Origin: an uncultured Allosphingosinicella sp.
GTDB lineage: Bacteria; Pseudomonadota; Alphaproteobacteria; Sphingomonadales; Sphingomonadaceae
Length of the DNA stretch: 64,000 nt
Assembly (NCBI GenBank): GCA_934539295.1
Contig: CAKTCN010000014.1
Coordinates: forward strand, 1 to 64,000
Reading direction: 5' to 3'
Below the pieces are notes generated by a model. The model saw only the letters and a list, made by a program, of their open reading frames with translations. It was not told the origin of the DNA and searched no databases. Made by a program: the position numbers and the translations under genes. Of the stretch, positions 56,008 through 64,000 are shown in pieces. Within the stretch, counting starts at the first letter, position 1. Every line of letters begins with the position of its first letter.

Positions 56008-56022
56008 TGAGAATGGTTCGCA
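56008..56022. promoter_or_regulatory. Fur-box-like site, PepSY operon, distal
   Basis: On the minus strand TGCGAACCATTCTCA, 42 bases upstream of the PepSY start and 13 bases from the proximal site. It is close to the alphaproteobacterial Fur pattern TGCGAATGATTCTCA. Tandem sites support tight iron repression of the four-gene unit. Confidence 0.62.
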
Positions 56023-56076
56023 GTAACATGTCTTGCTTCTGCAGGAGCAGGAGTATCGGCTGTCCTGTAAAGCCGT

Positions 56077-59000
56077 TCACTCCGCAGCCAGCAGCCGCTC
56101 CGCTCCGCCCAGATCCACGCTCACGAGCCGGCTCACGCCCCGCTCGATCATCGTCACCCCGAACAGGCGGTGCATGCGGCTCATCGTCACCGCATTGTGC
56201 GTGACGATCAGGTAGCGCGTGTCCGTCTCCCCGGCCATGCGGTCGAGCAGGTCGCAGAAACGTTCGATATTGGCATCGTCCAGCGGTGCATCGACCTCGT
56301 CCAGCACGCAGATCGGCGCCGGGTTGGTGAGGAACAGGGCGAAGATCAAAGCCACCGCGGTCAGCGCCTGCTCGCCCCCGGACAGCAAAGTCAGCGCCGA
56401 CAATTTCTTGCCCGGCGGCTGCGCCATGATCTCCAGCCCCGCCTCCAGCGGATCGTCCGATTCGACCAGTTCCAGATGCGCCTGCCCGCCCTCGAACAGG
56501 GTCGTGAACAGGCTGCGGAAATGCCGGTCCACCGTCTCGAACGCGGCCAGCAGCCGCACGCGCCCCTCGCGATTGAGGCTTCCGATCGACCCGCGCAGCC
56601 GGTTGATGGCAAGGCCCAGTTCCTCGCGCTCCGCCTGCGACGTGCCGCGCCCTTCCTCGAGTTCGGCAAGCTCGCGCTCGGCCACCAGGTTTACCGGCCC
56701 GATCCGCTCGCGCTCGGCAGTCAGCCGGTCCAGAGCACCCGATTCGCCCGTCACGTCCCCGACCGCATCGGCCTCGAACCCGGCGCGTTGCGGCAGCAGG
56801 ACGGGCGGGCATTCGAACCGCTCGCCCGACAGCTTCGCCACCTCGACGCGGCGGCCTTCCAGGCTCTCGTGCCGCGCCGCCGCACCCGCCCGCGCCTCGC
56901 GCGCGACCGACAGCGCCTCGCCCGCCGCCGCAAGCCGCGCATCGGCCGCGCGCAGCACATCCTCGGCCTGCCGCTCATAGGCGGCCGCCGCTTCCGCCGC
57001 CTCGCGCGCACCCCGCGCCTCGCCCTCCAGCGCCTCGGCCTCGGCCGCCAGCCGCTCCGGCGCGCCGGCGAGCCGCTCCGCTTCTTCCTCCGCCTCGGCG
57101 ATCCGCCACCCGAGATCCACGTGCCGCCTGGCCGCGTCACCCGCCCGGCGCGTCCAGTCGGCCACTTCCTTCGCCGCCGCATCGGCCCGCGCCCGGTCGG
57201 CGCCGATCGCGCGTGCCTGCGTCGCCGCCTCGGCCCGCACCTCAGCCAGCGCCCGGCCCTCAGCCTCCGCCGCCCCGCGCAGCGCCGCCACCCGCGCCTC
57301 GGTCGCCGCCGCATCGGGCAAAGCCGCCACCGCCGCATCCGCCGCCGCCGCGACATCCGCCGCCTCGCTCACGTCCGCCTCCGCCTGCACGATCCGCTCG
57401 GCCAGGCTGCTGCGGCGTATGTCGAGCCGCTCGATCGCGACATTGGCCGCATCCTCGGCGCGCTGGGCGCCGCGGATCGCCGCATTCGCCTCCGCCTCCG
57501 CGCGCCGCCCCTGCTCGGTCGCCAGCCGCGCCTGCTCGATCCGCGCGCGCGCCGCGTCCGCTTTCTCCTGCGCCGCCCCGACCGCCGCTTCGGCCGGCGC
57601 GATCGCCCCTTCGATCTCGGCCAGCCGGTTCAGCCGGATCAGCCGCTCCGCCGCCGCCGCCCCGACATCGCGTGCGACAAAACCGTCCCAGCGTCGCAGT
57701 CGCCCATCGCGCATCACGATCCGCTGCCCCACGCTCAGCGCCGAATCATGGTCGCTCTCGACCACGCCGATCTGTCGCAATCGTCGCGCCAGTTCGGGCG
57801 GCGCCTCCACATGATCGGCCAGCACTGCACAACCGGGGGGCAGCGCCGGATCGCTCGCCAGCGCCTCCGCGCCAGCCCAGCGCCTTCCGCCCTCGCCGCC
57901 AAGCTCCGCCTCCAGGTCATCCCCCAGCGCCGCCGCAAGCGCCCGCTCATAGCCCGGCGCGGCCTTGACCCGGTCGAGCACGCGGTTGCCGCGGCTGGTC
58001 TGCACCGCCTTGGCCAGCGCCGCCGCCTCCGACCGGAGCGCCGCCAATCCCGCGCGGGCCGACGCAACCGCGCTCTCCGCCCCTTCGCGCGCCGCGGCGG
58101 CCTCCGCCCGCATTGCCTCGGCCGCAACGATCGCCTCGCCGGCCTCGGCCAGCCGCGCTTCCGCCGCAGCGCGCCGTGCTCGCGCCTCACGCCGCGCCTC
58201 CACCAAGGGCGCTTCGTCGCCAAGCTCGGCCACCTGCGCCTCCAGCCGCCGCAGCTCCGCTTCAGCCCGGCCGACGCGCAGCCGTGCCGCCTCCTGCGCC
58301 GCCCTGGCCACCCGCGCCTCGGCCTGCTCGCCGGCCTGCTCCGCCCGCGCCTTGCCCAGCGCCGCATCGACCTCCCGCGCGGCGTCCTCGCGCTCAACCG
58401 TGCGGATGTCGATCGTCGCCCGGCTCGCCTCCGCCGCCGCGATCCGCGCGGCGATAGCGGCCATCTCCGCCTTCAGCCGCGCCAGCGCCGCGCGCGCATC
58501 TTCGCTCAGCCGCGCCTCACGCTCGCGGTCCGCCGCCAGCGATGTGCCGCGCTGCGCCAGTTCGCCCGCCCGCCGCGCCGCATTGTCGCGCTCGCCCCGC
58601 AGCGCCGCCAGCCTGTGCCCCAGCTCCGAAGCCGCCTCGCGCGCAGCCAGCGAGGCCGCCCGCCGCCCGACCACCGCCTTGGCGCCTTCCGTCTGCCCAA
58701 CCGCTGCCGCGCGCTGCGCCTCCGCCGCGGTCGCGACCAGCGCAACGCTCCGCTCCGCCTCGCTTTTCGCCGCATCGGCCGCCGCCGCCGCCTCGCGCCA
58801 GCGCGCAAAGATCAGCCGCGCCTCCGCCACCCGTATCCGCTCGCTCAGGGTCCGGTACCGTTCAGCCGCCCGCGCTTGCCGCTTTAGCGCCTGTGCGCGC
58901 TGCTCCATGTCGCCGAGCAGTTCGTCGAGCCGCAGCAAATTCGCCTCGGCCGCGCGCAGCTTCGCCTCCGCATCCTTGCGCCGCACGTGCAGGCCCGAAA

Positions 59001-59505
59001 TGCCTGCCGCTTCCTCCAGCATCTGCCGCCGCTCGGTGGGCTTGGCGGCGATGATCGCGCCGATCCGGTTCTGGCTGACCAATGCGGGCGAATGCGCCCC
59101 CGTCGCCGCGTCGGCGAACAGCAGCGCCACGTCCTTGGCGCGCACATCCTTGCCGTTGATCCGGTAGGCGGAGCCCGCACCCCGCTCGATCCGCCGGGCG
59201 ACCTCCACCTCGCTGCCCAGCGAAGGATCGGTACCCTCCCCGGCGGGCCGTTCGATCAGCAGCGTGACTTCGGCGAAATCACGCGACGGGCGCGATGCGG
59301 TGCCGGCGAAGATCACATCCTCCATGCCCGACCCGCGCATCGACTTGGGGCTGGATTCGCCCATCACCCAGCGTATCGCTTCCAGCACGTTGGACTTGCC
59401 GCACCCGTTCGGCCCGACCACGCCGGTCAGCCCCGGCTCGATGCGCAATTCCGCCGGCTCGACGAAGCTCTTGAAGCCCGAGACCTTGAGCCGCTTTATC
59501 TGCAA
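56077..59505 (-). CDS. smc: Chromosome segregation protein SMC
   Basis: A 1142-residue SMC. N-terminal Walker A VGPNGCGKSNVLEAIRWVMG, long Ala/Arg/Glu-rich coiled coils, a hinge around residues 495-625 (including GYERALAAALGDDLEAELGG), and C-terminal LTLLSGGEQALTAVAL and LDEVDAPLDDANIERF. It condenses and helps segregate the chromosome with ScpA and ScpB (not here). Start is TTG at 59505. The very high GC makes long antisense frames appear on the plus strand. Confidence 0.96.
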   Translation of the reverse strand: MQIKRLKVSGFKSFVEPAELRIEPGLTGVVGPNGCGKSNVLEAIRWVMGESSPKSMRGSGMEDVIFAGTASRPSRDFAEVTLLIERPAGEGTDPSLGSEVEVARRIERGAGSAYRINGKDVRAKDVALLFADAATGAHSPALVSQNRIGAIIAAKPTERRQMLEEAAGISGLHVRRKDAEAKLRAAEANLLRLDELLGDMEQRAQALKRQARAAERYRTLSERIRVAEARLIFARWREAAAAADAAKSEAERSVALVATAAEAQRAAAVGQTEGAKAVVGRRAASLAAREAASELGHRLAALRGERDNAARRAGELAQRGTSLAADREREARLSEDARAALARLKAEMAAIAARIAAAEASRATIDIRTVEREDAAREVDAALGKARAEQAGEQAEARVARAAQEAARLRVGRAEAELRRLEAQVAELGDEAPLVEARREARARRAAAEARLAEAGEAIVAAEAMRAEAAAAREGAESAVASARAGLAALRSEAAALAKAVQTSRGNRVLDRVKAAPGYERALAAALGDDLEAELGGEGGRRWAGAEALASDPALPPGCAVLADHVEAPPELARRLRQIGVVESDHDSALSVGQRIVMRDGRLRRWDGFVARDVGAAAAERLIRLNRLAEIEGAIAPAEAAVGAAQEKADAARARIEQARLATEQGRRAEAEANAAIRGAQRAEDAANVAIERLDIRRSSLAERIVQAEADVSEAADVAAAADAAVAALPDAAATEARVAALRGAAEAEGRALAEVRAEAATQARAIGADRARADAAAKEVADWTRRAGDAARRHVDLGWRIAEAEEEAERLAGAPERLAAEAEALEGEARGAREAAEAAAAYERQAEDVLRAADARLAAAGEALSVAREARAGAAARHESLEGRRVEVAKLSGERFECPPVLLPQRAGFEADAVGDVTGESGALDRLTAERERIGPVNLVAERELAELEEGRGTSQAEREELGLAINRLRGSIGSLNREGRVRLLAAFETVDRHFRSLFTTLFEGGQAHLELVESDDPLEAGLEIMAQPPGKKLSALTLLSGGEQALTAVALIFALFLTNPAPICVLDEVDAPLDDANIERFCDLLDRMAGETDTRYLIVTHNAVTMSRMHRLFGVTMIERGVSRLVSVDLGGAERLLAAE

Positions 59506-59551
59506 GGAGGCGCCCCCAAAACTCGATCAGGAACCGGGTGTCATGCAGCCA

Positions 59552-60238
59552 TCAGCCTCCGGCGCGCATGAGGTGCGGTTCCAATCCCGCCCAATCGTCC
59601 ACGCTGTCGACCTTCCTGTCGTTGATGAAGAAGGTCGGCGTGCCCTGCACACCTTTCTCCTGGGCCGCCTTCGCCATCTCACCCAGACGCTCGAGCGCCG
59701 CATCATCGGCCAGGCATTGCCGGGCGCGCGGAGCCGCTACACCGAACTGTGCCGCCACGGCCGTGAGACCGCCGAGCTCGGCGATGCGGCCGAGCCGCTG
59801 CGCGTCGGGCAGAGACTGGATCTGCGTCTTCTGCTGCTCGGTCAGTCCGCTGATCCGGCCCACCCACCGCTTCTGCGTCGCGTACAGCCGATCGGTGAAG
59901 GCGAAATAATGCTGCGGCCCTGCGCACCGCGCCAGCAAAGTTGCCGTGACATCAATGCCGTTCAGCACGTAATTGCGGAATTCGTAGGAGACGTTGCCCG
60001 TCCGCACCCGCTGCATCAGCGGCGCCTTCGACGTCTCGGCGAAATGCGCGCAATGCGGGCAGGTGAGCGAGGCATATTCGACCAGCTTCACCTTGGCGGC
60101 CGGATTGCCCATCCGGAAACCGCCCTCCGGGGTTGCCACAACCGCCTTGGTCCAATCGCGCGCCTGCGCCGCAACGGGCGCAGGCGCCGCGATGACCGCC
60201 GTCAGCGCGAAGGCGGCGAGGAGCCCGCGCGCCTTCAT
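59552..60238 (-). CDS. Thioredoxin-fold DsbA-like protein, secreted
   Basis: A 228-residue periplasmic protein with signal peptide (LLAAFALTAVIAAPAPVAA-Q). The active site is CPHC in YASLTCPHCAHFAETSKAP, followed by the DsbA helical insert and the cis-Pro region GVQGTPTFFINDRKVD. Disulfide oxidase or reductase in the DSBA/DsbG-like thioredoxin_4 family. Its ATG overlaps the stop of the upstream homologue by ATGA. The pair shares WTxxVxxTPEGGxRMGNPxAxVKLVEYASL, showing a tandem duplication. Confidence 0.9.
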   Translation of the reverse strand: MKARGLLAAFALTAVIAAPAPVAAQARDWTKAVVATPEGGFRMGNPAAKVKLVEYASLTCPHCAHFAETSKAPLMQRVRTGNVSYEFRNYVLNGIDVTATLLARCAGPQHYFAFTDRLYATQKRWVGRISGLTEQQKTQIQSLPDAQRLGRIAELGGLTAVAAQFGVAAPRARQCLADDAALERLGEMAKAAQEKGVQGTPTFFINDRKVDSVDDWAGLEPHLMRAGG

Positions 60239-60984
60239 CCGCCGATCGCCTCGCGGATCGCCGGCTCCAGCGTCGCCCAGTTGCTGGTCTGCGGCACGAC
60301 CTCGTCGTTGATGAAGAAGGTCGGCGTGCCGGTCACATTCTTGTTGGTGACCGCGTCGTTGGTGATCGCGACCAGCTTCTCGATCGCTTGCCTGTCGGCC
60401 AGGCACGAATTGATCCGGCTCTCCGGCATGCCGCGCTGCTTGAAAAAGGCGTCGAGGCCGGCGGCGCGGACCAGCGCGCTGCTCTGCTGCTCGGGCGCCA
60501 GGCCCTGGATGCGCTGCAATTCGGGCTGGCCCAATGCCTGGACCTTGCCCATCAACTCGCCCTGCTGCGCATAAAGCTGCTCGGACGATCGGAAGAATGC
60601 CTGCGGACCCTGGCATTGCAGCAGCATGGTCATGGCCGGATCGGTCGGGAAGATCAGGAACGGCCGGAATTCCCAGCTCACCTGCCCGCTCTTCACATAT
60701 TCGTTGGTGAGTTCACCCGAGCCCTGAGCCGAAAATTCCTGGCAGACGTGGCAGCCGAGCGAGGCATATTCCACCAGCTTCACCGGCGCATTGGGGTTGC
60801 CCATCCGGTAACCGCCCTCGGGCGTCTGCTGCACCATCGCCGTCCAGTCGCCGTTCGGCGCCTCGACCTGAGTCAGCTGCGGCGGCGCCGCCATGTTCGC
60901 GGCCGCGTTGGTGCTGTCGCCGTCGCCGCAGCCCGCAAGAGCGGCCAGTGCGATTGCCAGGGCAGCGCCGTGAAATGCCTTCAT
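60235..60984 (-). CDS. Thioredoxin-fold DsbA-like lipoprotein
   Basis: A 249-residue protein related to its neighbour, but with a lipobox (LAALAGC, C19), so it is membrane-anchored. Active site CHVC in YASLGCHVCQEF, cis-Pro region NVTGTPTFFINDEVVP. Different dipeptides in the two active sites (PH versus HV) suggest different redox potentials. The DciA-like gene lies five bases upstream, so all three are likely co-transcribed. Confidence 0.9.
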   Translation of the reverse strand: MKAFHGAALAIALAALAGCGDGDSTNAAANMAAPPQLTQVEAPNGDWTAMVQQTPEGGYRMGNPNAPVKLVEYASLGCHVCQEFSAQGSGELTNEYVKSGQVSWEFRPFLIFPTDPAMTMLLQCQGPQAFFRSSEQLYAQQGELMGKVQALGQPELQRIQGLAPEQQSSALVRAAGLDAFFKQRGMPESRINSCLADRQAIEKLVAITNDAVTNKNVTGTPTFFINDEVVPQTSNWATLEPAIREAIGG

Positions 60985-60989
60985 TCTTC

Positions 60990-61562
60990 TCACCTTACCT
61001 TGCCGACAACCGGGATGGCGGTCGTCCGATTGAACATATCGTCGCGGCTCGCGACGCCGCGCGCCACCGCCTCCAGGCAGGCGCGCAGCTCCGGGTCCGC
61101 CACTTCGCGCAGCGATTCGCCGAGGTCCGACGGCACAGGCCGCAGCGACGGCGGCGCGCGGCGCGCCTTGTCGGCGGTCAGCTTCACCTTGCCCTGGCGG
61201 AACACCACGCGCTCGACCGCGGCATAGCCGAAGAAGCGGTTCACCCTTTCGGCGATCACCGGCGCCACATGCTGCATGGTCGGCGCATGTGCGCCCTCGA
61301 CCACCAGGGTCAGAACGCCGTTGGCCTTCTTGCCCACGGGAAAGCGGATCGATTCGGGCGCCGACACCCGCGCGTAACGCTCGCCCACGATCTCGCCCCA
61401 CCGGCTAACGATGGACGATTGCACGAAGCCGAAGCGGCGGAAGGCCGCGCGACCGATATCGGGCACCAGGTCGGCCACCGCACGCGCCCGATTGGACCGC
61501 TGCGGCTCGGCCGATGCCCTGCGCTTCTCCATGCCCGCCGATTTCTTCATGCGCGGCAGCAT
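60990..61562 (-). CDS. DciA-like DUF721 protein
   Basis: A 190-residue protein of the DUF721/DciA family. DciA loads the replicative helicase in bacteria that lack DnaC. Seen: FGFVQSSIVSRWGEIVGERYARVSAPESIRF (in part) and LTLVVEGAHAPTMQHVAPVIAERVNRFFG (in part). The start could be any of three Met codons (61562, 61550, 61532). Divergent from mutY with only 14 bases between. Confidence 0.85.
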   Translation of the reverse strand: MLPRMKKSAGMEKRRASAEPQRSNRARAVADLVPDIGRAAFRRFGFVQSSIVSRWGEIVGERYARVSAPESIRFPVGKKANGVLTLVVEGAHAPTMQHVAPVIAERVNRFFGYAAVERVVFRQGKVKLTADKARRAPPSLRPVPSDLGESLREVADPELRACLEAVARGVASRDDMFNRTTAIPVVGKVR

Positions 61563-61576
61563 GGCATAAGCGGGGC

Positions 61577-62608
61577 ATGTCCGTCGATGCTTCGATTTCC
61601 CTCCTCGCCTGGTATGCTGTGGAAAAAAGGGCGCTGCCCTGGCGTGCGGCGGGCGGCGAAACGCCCGATCCCTTTCGCGTGTGGCTGTCCGAGATCATGC
61701 TGCAGCAGACCACGGTCGCCGCCGTAAAGCCCTATTTCGACAGGTTCACTACGACTTGGCCGACCGTCGAATCGCTCGCCGCCGCCGATGAGGGCGCTGT
61801 GATGCAGGCCTGGGCCGGCCTCGGCTATTATGCCCGCGCCCGCAACCTCGTCGCCTGCGCGCGCGAAGTGGCAGGCCGCGGTGGCAAGTTCCCCGATGAC
61901 GAGGCGGAGTTGCTGAAGCTGCCCGGCATCGGCCGCTACACCGCCGCGGCCATTGCATCGATCGCCTTCGGGCGGCGCGCGGTGGTGGTGGACGCCAATG
62001 TCGAGCGCGTCGTCTCGCGCCTGTTCGCAGTGGAGCAGCCTCTGCCCGCCTCCCGGCCTAGACTGCATGCGCTCACCGACACGATCACGCCAAGCGCACA
62101 GGCCGGCGACTTCGCGCAGGCGATGATGGACCTTGGCTCCTCCATCTGCACGCCGCGCGCGCCCAAATGCCTGCTCTGTCCGCTTGCCGGATCCTGCCAG
62201 GCGCGCGCGCTCGGGCGGCAGGAGGACTTCCCGGTGAAGACGCCCAAGCGCCCTCGGCCGCGCCGCCGCGGCTTCGCATACTGGCTCGAAAATGACGGCC
62301 ATGTCTTGCTGGTCCGCCGCCCGGCCAAGGGCCTGCTCGGCGGCATGCTTGCCCTCCCGACTGGCACATGGTCCGAATCGGTCACAGCTGGCGATGGCGC
62401 GCCCGCCGCGGCGCACTGGGAGCATTCGGGTGCGATCGAGCATGTCTTTACCCATTTCGCGCTCGACCTAGACCTGCTCTGCGCTTCCGCTGCCAATCGC
62501 GACGGAGAGGGCATCTGGTGGCCGGTCGACCGGATCGAGGCGGCGGGCCTGCCCACCGTCTTCGCCAAGGCGGCAGCGCGCGGACTTGCGTGGCGACATG
62601 CAGCATGA
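61577..62608 (+). CDS. mutY: A/G-specific adenine DNA glycosylase
   Basis: A 343-residue repair enzyme that removes A mispaired with 8-oxoguanine. Seen: WYAVEKRALPWRA, EIMLQQTTVAAVKPYFDRF (in part), the helix-hairpin-helix LPGIGRYTAAAIASIAFG, catalytic Asp in VVVDANVERV, the iron-sulfur ligands in CTPRAPKCLLCPLAGSC, and a C-terminal Nudix-like domain. Its stop overlaps the nudC start (ATGA). Confidence 0.95.
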   Translation: MSVDASISLLAWYAVEKRALPWRAAGGETPDPFRVWLSEIMLQQTTVAAVKPYFDRFTTTWPTVESLAAADEGAVMQAWAGLGYYARARNLVACAREVAGRGGKFPDDEAELLKLPGIGRYTAAAIASIAFGRRAVVVDANVERVVSRLFAVEQPLPASRPRLHALTDTITPSAQAGDFAQAMMDLGSSICTPRAPKCLLCPLAGSCQARALGRQEDFPVKTPKRPRPRRRGFAYWLENDGHVLLVRRPAKGLLGGMLALPTGTWSESVTAGDGAPAAAHWEHSGAIEHVFTHFALDLDLLCASAANRDGEGIWWPVDRIEAAGLPTVFAKAAARGLAWRHAA

Positions 62609-63471
62609 CCGGCTTCACCGGCGCACGCATCGACCGCGCCGACCACATCCGCCTCCATCCGGGCCGTATCACCGCATTGGCCGCTTCGCCGGATGCGCGA
62701 ATGCTCCGCCTCGACGGCATGAGCCCTGAACTGGACGGGGACGGAAGAATGCTGTGGATGCGCCCCGACCGACCGGCCGACCATCTCATCTTCCTCGGCC
62801 TCGACGGCGGCACGCCCCTGTTCGCGCCTCTGCACGCGAATGCCGGCGCCGCCTCGGCCTACACTGCCATGGCACTCGCCGCACACATGGCCGCCGACGA
62901 GGTCGCCTTGTGGGGCGCGGCGCGCAGCCTTGTCGCCTGGCATGCGCGCCACGGCTTCTGCCCCAATTGCGGCGCCCCGACCATGCCGTTCCGCGCCGGC
63001 TGGGGCCGCAAATGCCCGAACTGCACCGCCGAACATTATCCGCGCGTCGACCCGGTCGTGATCATGCTCGCCGAGCATGACGGCCACATCCTCCTTGCCC
63101 GCCAGCCGCAATTTCCGCCTGGCCGCTATTCGGCGCTGGCCGGCTTCGTCGAGCCGGGCGAATCGATCGAGGAAGCCGTCGCGCGCGAATTCATGGAAGA
63201 GGCCGCGCTTGCCGTATCCAACGTCCGCTACGTAGCCAGCCAGCCTTGGCCGTTCCCGAGTTCGCTCATGATCGCCTGCCATGCCGCGGCGGCGACGCAC
63301 GAAGTCACGCTGGACCGCACCGAGCTCGAGGACAGCATGTGGGCGGACCGCGCTGACGTCACCGCGGCGCTGGCGGGCGATGAGGGCGCGCCGTTCAAGG
63401 CACCGCCGCCGATTGCCATAGCGCACACTCTGCTGCGCCACTGGCTTGCGGGCGGCGACGGCCTTGCCTAA
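62605..63471 (+). CDS. nudC: NAD+ diphosphatase (NADH pyrophosphatase)
   Basis: A 288-residue Nudix hydrolase that splits NAD(H) and can remove NAD caps from RNA. The zinc ribbon is CPNCGAP ... KCPNC (four Cys), the Nudix box is GFVEPGESIEEAVAREFMEE, and SQPWPFPSSLMI follows, the family signature SQPWPFPxS. Overlaps mutY by four bases, so they are co-translated; pairing of two oxidative-damage or nucleotide-cleaning genes. Confidence 0.94.
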   Translation: MTGFTGARIDRADHIRLHPGRITALAASPDARMLRLDGMSPELDGDGRMLWMRPDRPADHLIFLGLDGGTPLFAPLHANAGAASAYTAMALAAHMAADEVALWGAARSLVAWHARHGFCPNCGAPTMPFRAGWGRKCPNCTAEHYPRVDPVVIMLAEHDGHILLARQPQFPPGRYSALAGFVEPGESIEEAVAREFMEEAALAVSNVRYVASQPWPFPSSLMIACHAAAATHEVTLDRTELEDSMWADRADVTAALAGDEGAPFKAPPPIAIAHTLLRHWLAGGDGLA

Positions 63472-63546
63472 AGGGTCTGCCAAATACCTGAATAACGTGA
63501 AGGCGCGGGCGTCCGCCTGTCGCCGCCTGGAGGAACAGCAGGGATC

Positions 63547-64000
63547 ATGGACGACCGGACGAACACCATTTTCGGCTGGGCTCTCGGCGCGGGCATCGTC
63601 GCGCTGGGCGCCTCCATCGTCACGGGCCAGGTCTTCCATGCCGAGCGTCCGGAAAAGATGGGCTACCCGATCGAGGGCGTGGTCGAGGAGGGCGCCGGAG
63701 AAGCAGCTGCCGAAGAGCCGATCGCCTTCTACCTCGCCAAGGCGGATGCCGCTGCGGGCGCCAACGTGTTCAAGAAGTGCGCTGCCTGCCACACCGACAG
63801 CCAGGGCGGTCCCAACGGCCTCGGCCCGAACCTGTGGGGCGTGATGGGCAAACCAGTTGCGCATCTCGGCGGTGCCTTCGCATATTCGGACGCGCTGAAG
63901 AGCCATGGCGGCACCTGGGACTGGGAATCGATGAGCCAGTGGCTGAAGTCGCCCAAGTCTTTCGCGCCGGGCACCAAGATGACCTTCGCGGGCCTGTCGA
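63547..64000 (+). CDS. Membrane-anchored c-type cytochrome, partial
   Basis: A frame from ATG 63547 that runs past the window end (first 151 residues seen). N-terminal membrane helix (IFGWALGAGIVALGASIV), an acidic linker, then a mitochondrial-type cytochrome c domain: heme motif CAACH (C78, C81, H82), GPNLWGVMGKP, and probable axial M145 in GTKMTFAG. It resembles CycM/cytochrome c552 membrane carriers that link bc1 and terminal oxidases. GGAGGAACAGCAGGGATC lies before the ATG. Confidence 0.92.
   Translation, partial: MDDRTNTIFGWALGAGIVALGASIVTGQVFHAERPEKMGYPIEGVVEEGAGEAAAEEPIAFYLAKADAAAGANVFKKCAACHTDSQGGPNGLGPNLWGVMGKPVAHLGGAFAYSDALKSHGGTWDWESMSQWLKSPKSFAPGTKMTFAGLS

Noticed and set aside
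56170..58887. A plus-strand open frame of about 900 codons lying opposite smc
   Set aside because: It is an antisense by-product of the very GC-rich, Ala/Arg/Glu-rich coiled-coil coding of smc. Its translation is mostly Arg/Leu/Pro/Gly with no domain.

Overview
The window is about 64 kb of GC-rich DNA from an alphaproteobacterium, almost certainly a sphingomonad (order Sphingomonadales). Signs of this are the rnd-lptC-lptA-lptB-rpoN cluster, the PrsK/PrsR pair, the abundance of TonB systems, a cold-shock gene with the sphingomonad-type N-terminus, and two families of dispersed inverted repeats. No phage, insertion sequence, CRISPR array, rRNA or tRNA was seen. Nearly all of the DNA is ordinary chromosome with short intergenic gaps and many ATGA or TGATG gene overlaps. 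The first ~345 bases are an exception: they encode part of a Clostridia-type thymidylate kinase joined in frame to the cold-shock gene through an 18-bp sequence that would fit both genes. This is most likely an assembly chimera at the end of a metagenomic contig.

Layout. 0.4-7.2 kb: cold-shock fragment, TerC-family protein, RNase D, LPS transport genes lptC-lptA-lptB, sigma-54 (rpoN), a 45-aa orphan protein and a CYP152-type P450 peroxygenase. 7.2-11.3 kb: the most interesting locus. A 16-bp palindrome and a cobalamin riboswitch precede mesX (DUF1852), mesD (a core MetE without the folate domain), an SBF-like transporter and a flavin reductase. 11.5-13.8 kb: AraC/GyrI regulator and an ArsR-SRPBCC-DoxX operon with its operator. 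14.1-21.3 kb: gyrB, recF, dnaN, a frameshifted DUF2059 gene, secreted and outer-membrane proteins. 21.4-31 kb: rlmN, TSUP permease, ppc, an HWE histidine kinase with a receiver-only partner, cfa, rplT and rpmI. 31-39 kb: SDR, prs, gltX, TonB, riboflavin genes ribD-ribE-ribH, bamE, a cytochrome bc1 assembly chaperone and DUF177. 39-46.7 kb: prsR/prsK, M20 amidohydrolase, DUF4893 lipoprotein, 3-hydroxybutyrate dehydrogenase, YpfJ-type metallopeptidase. 46.9-56 kb: an iron region with a siderophore receptor, TonB, PiuC hydroxylase, a serine hydrolase, and an ApbE-DUF4198-DUF2271-PepSY cluster, with four Fur-box-like sites. 56-64 kb: smc, two tandem DsbA-like proteins, a DciA-like protein, mutY, nudC and a membrane cytochrome c cut by the window end.

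How they work together. The mesX-mesD operon looks like a B12-repressed, folate-independent route to methionine. The flavin reductase encoded in the same operon could supply the reducing power that an oxygen-dependent MesX would need. The iron region joins outer-membrane uptake with a periplasmic electron-transfer module in which ApbE could attach FMN to Thr105 of the DUF2271 protein. RpoN and the sigma-54 activator PrsR are both present, which fits control of surface polysaccharide/PEP-CTERM genes elsewhere in the genome.
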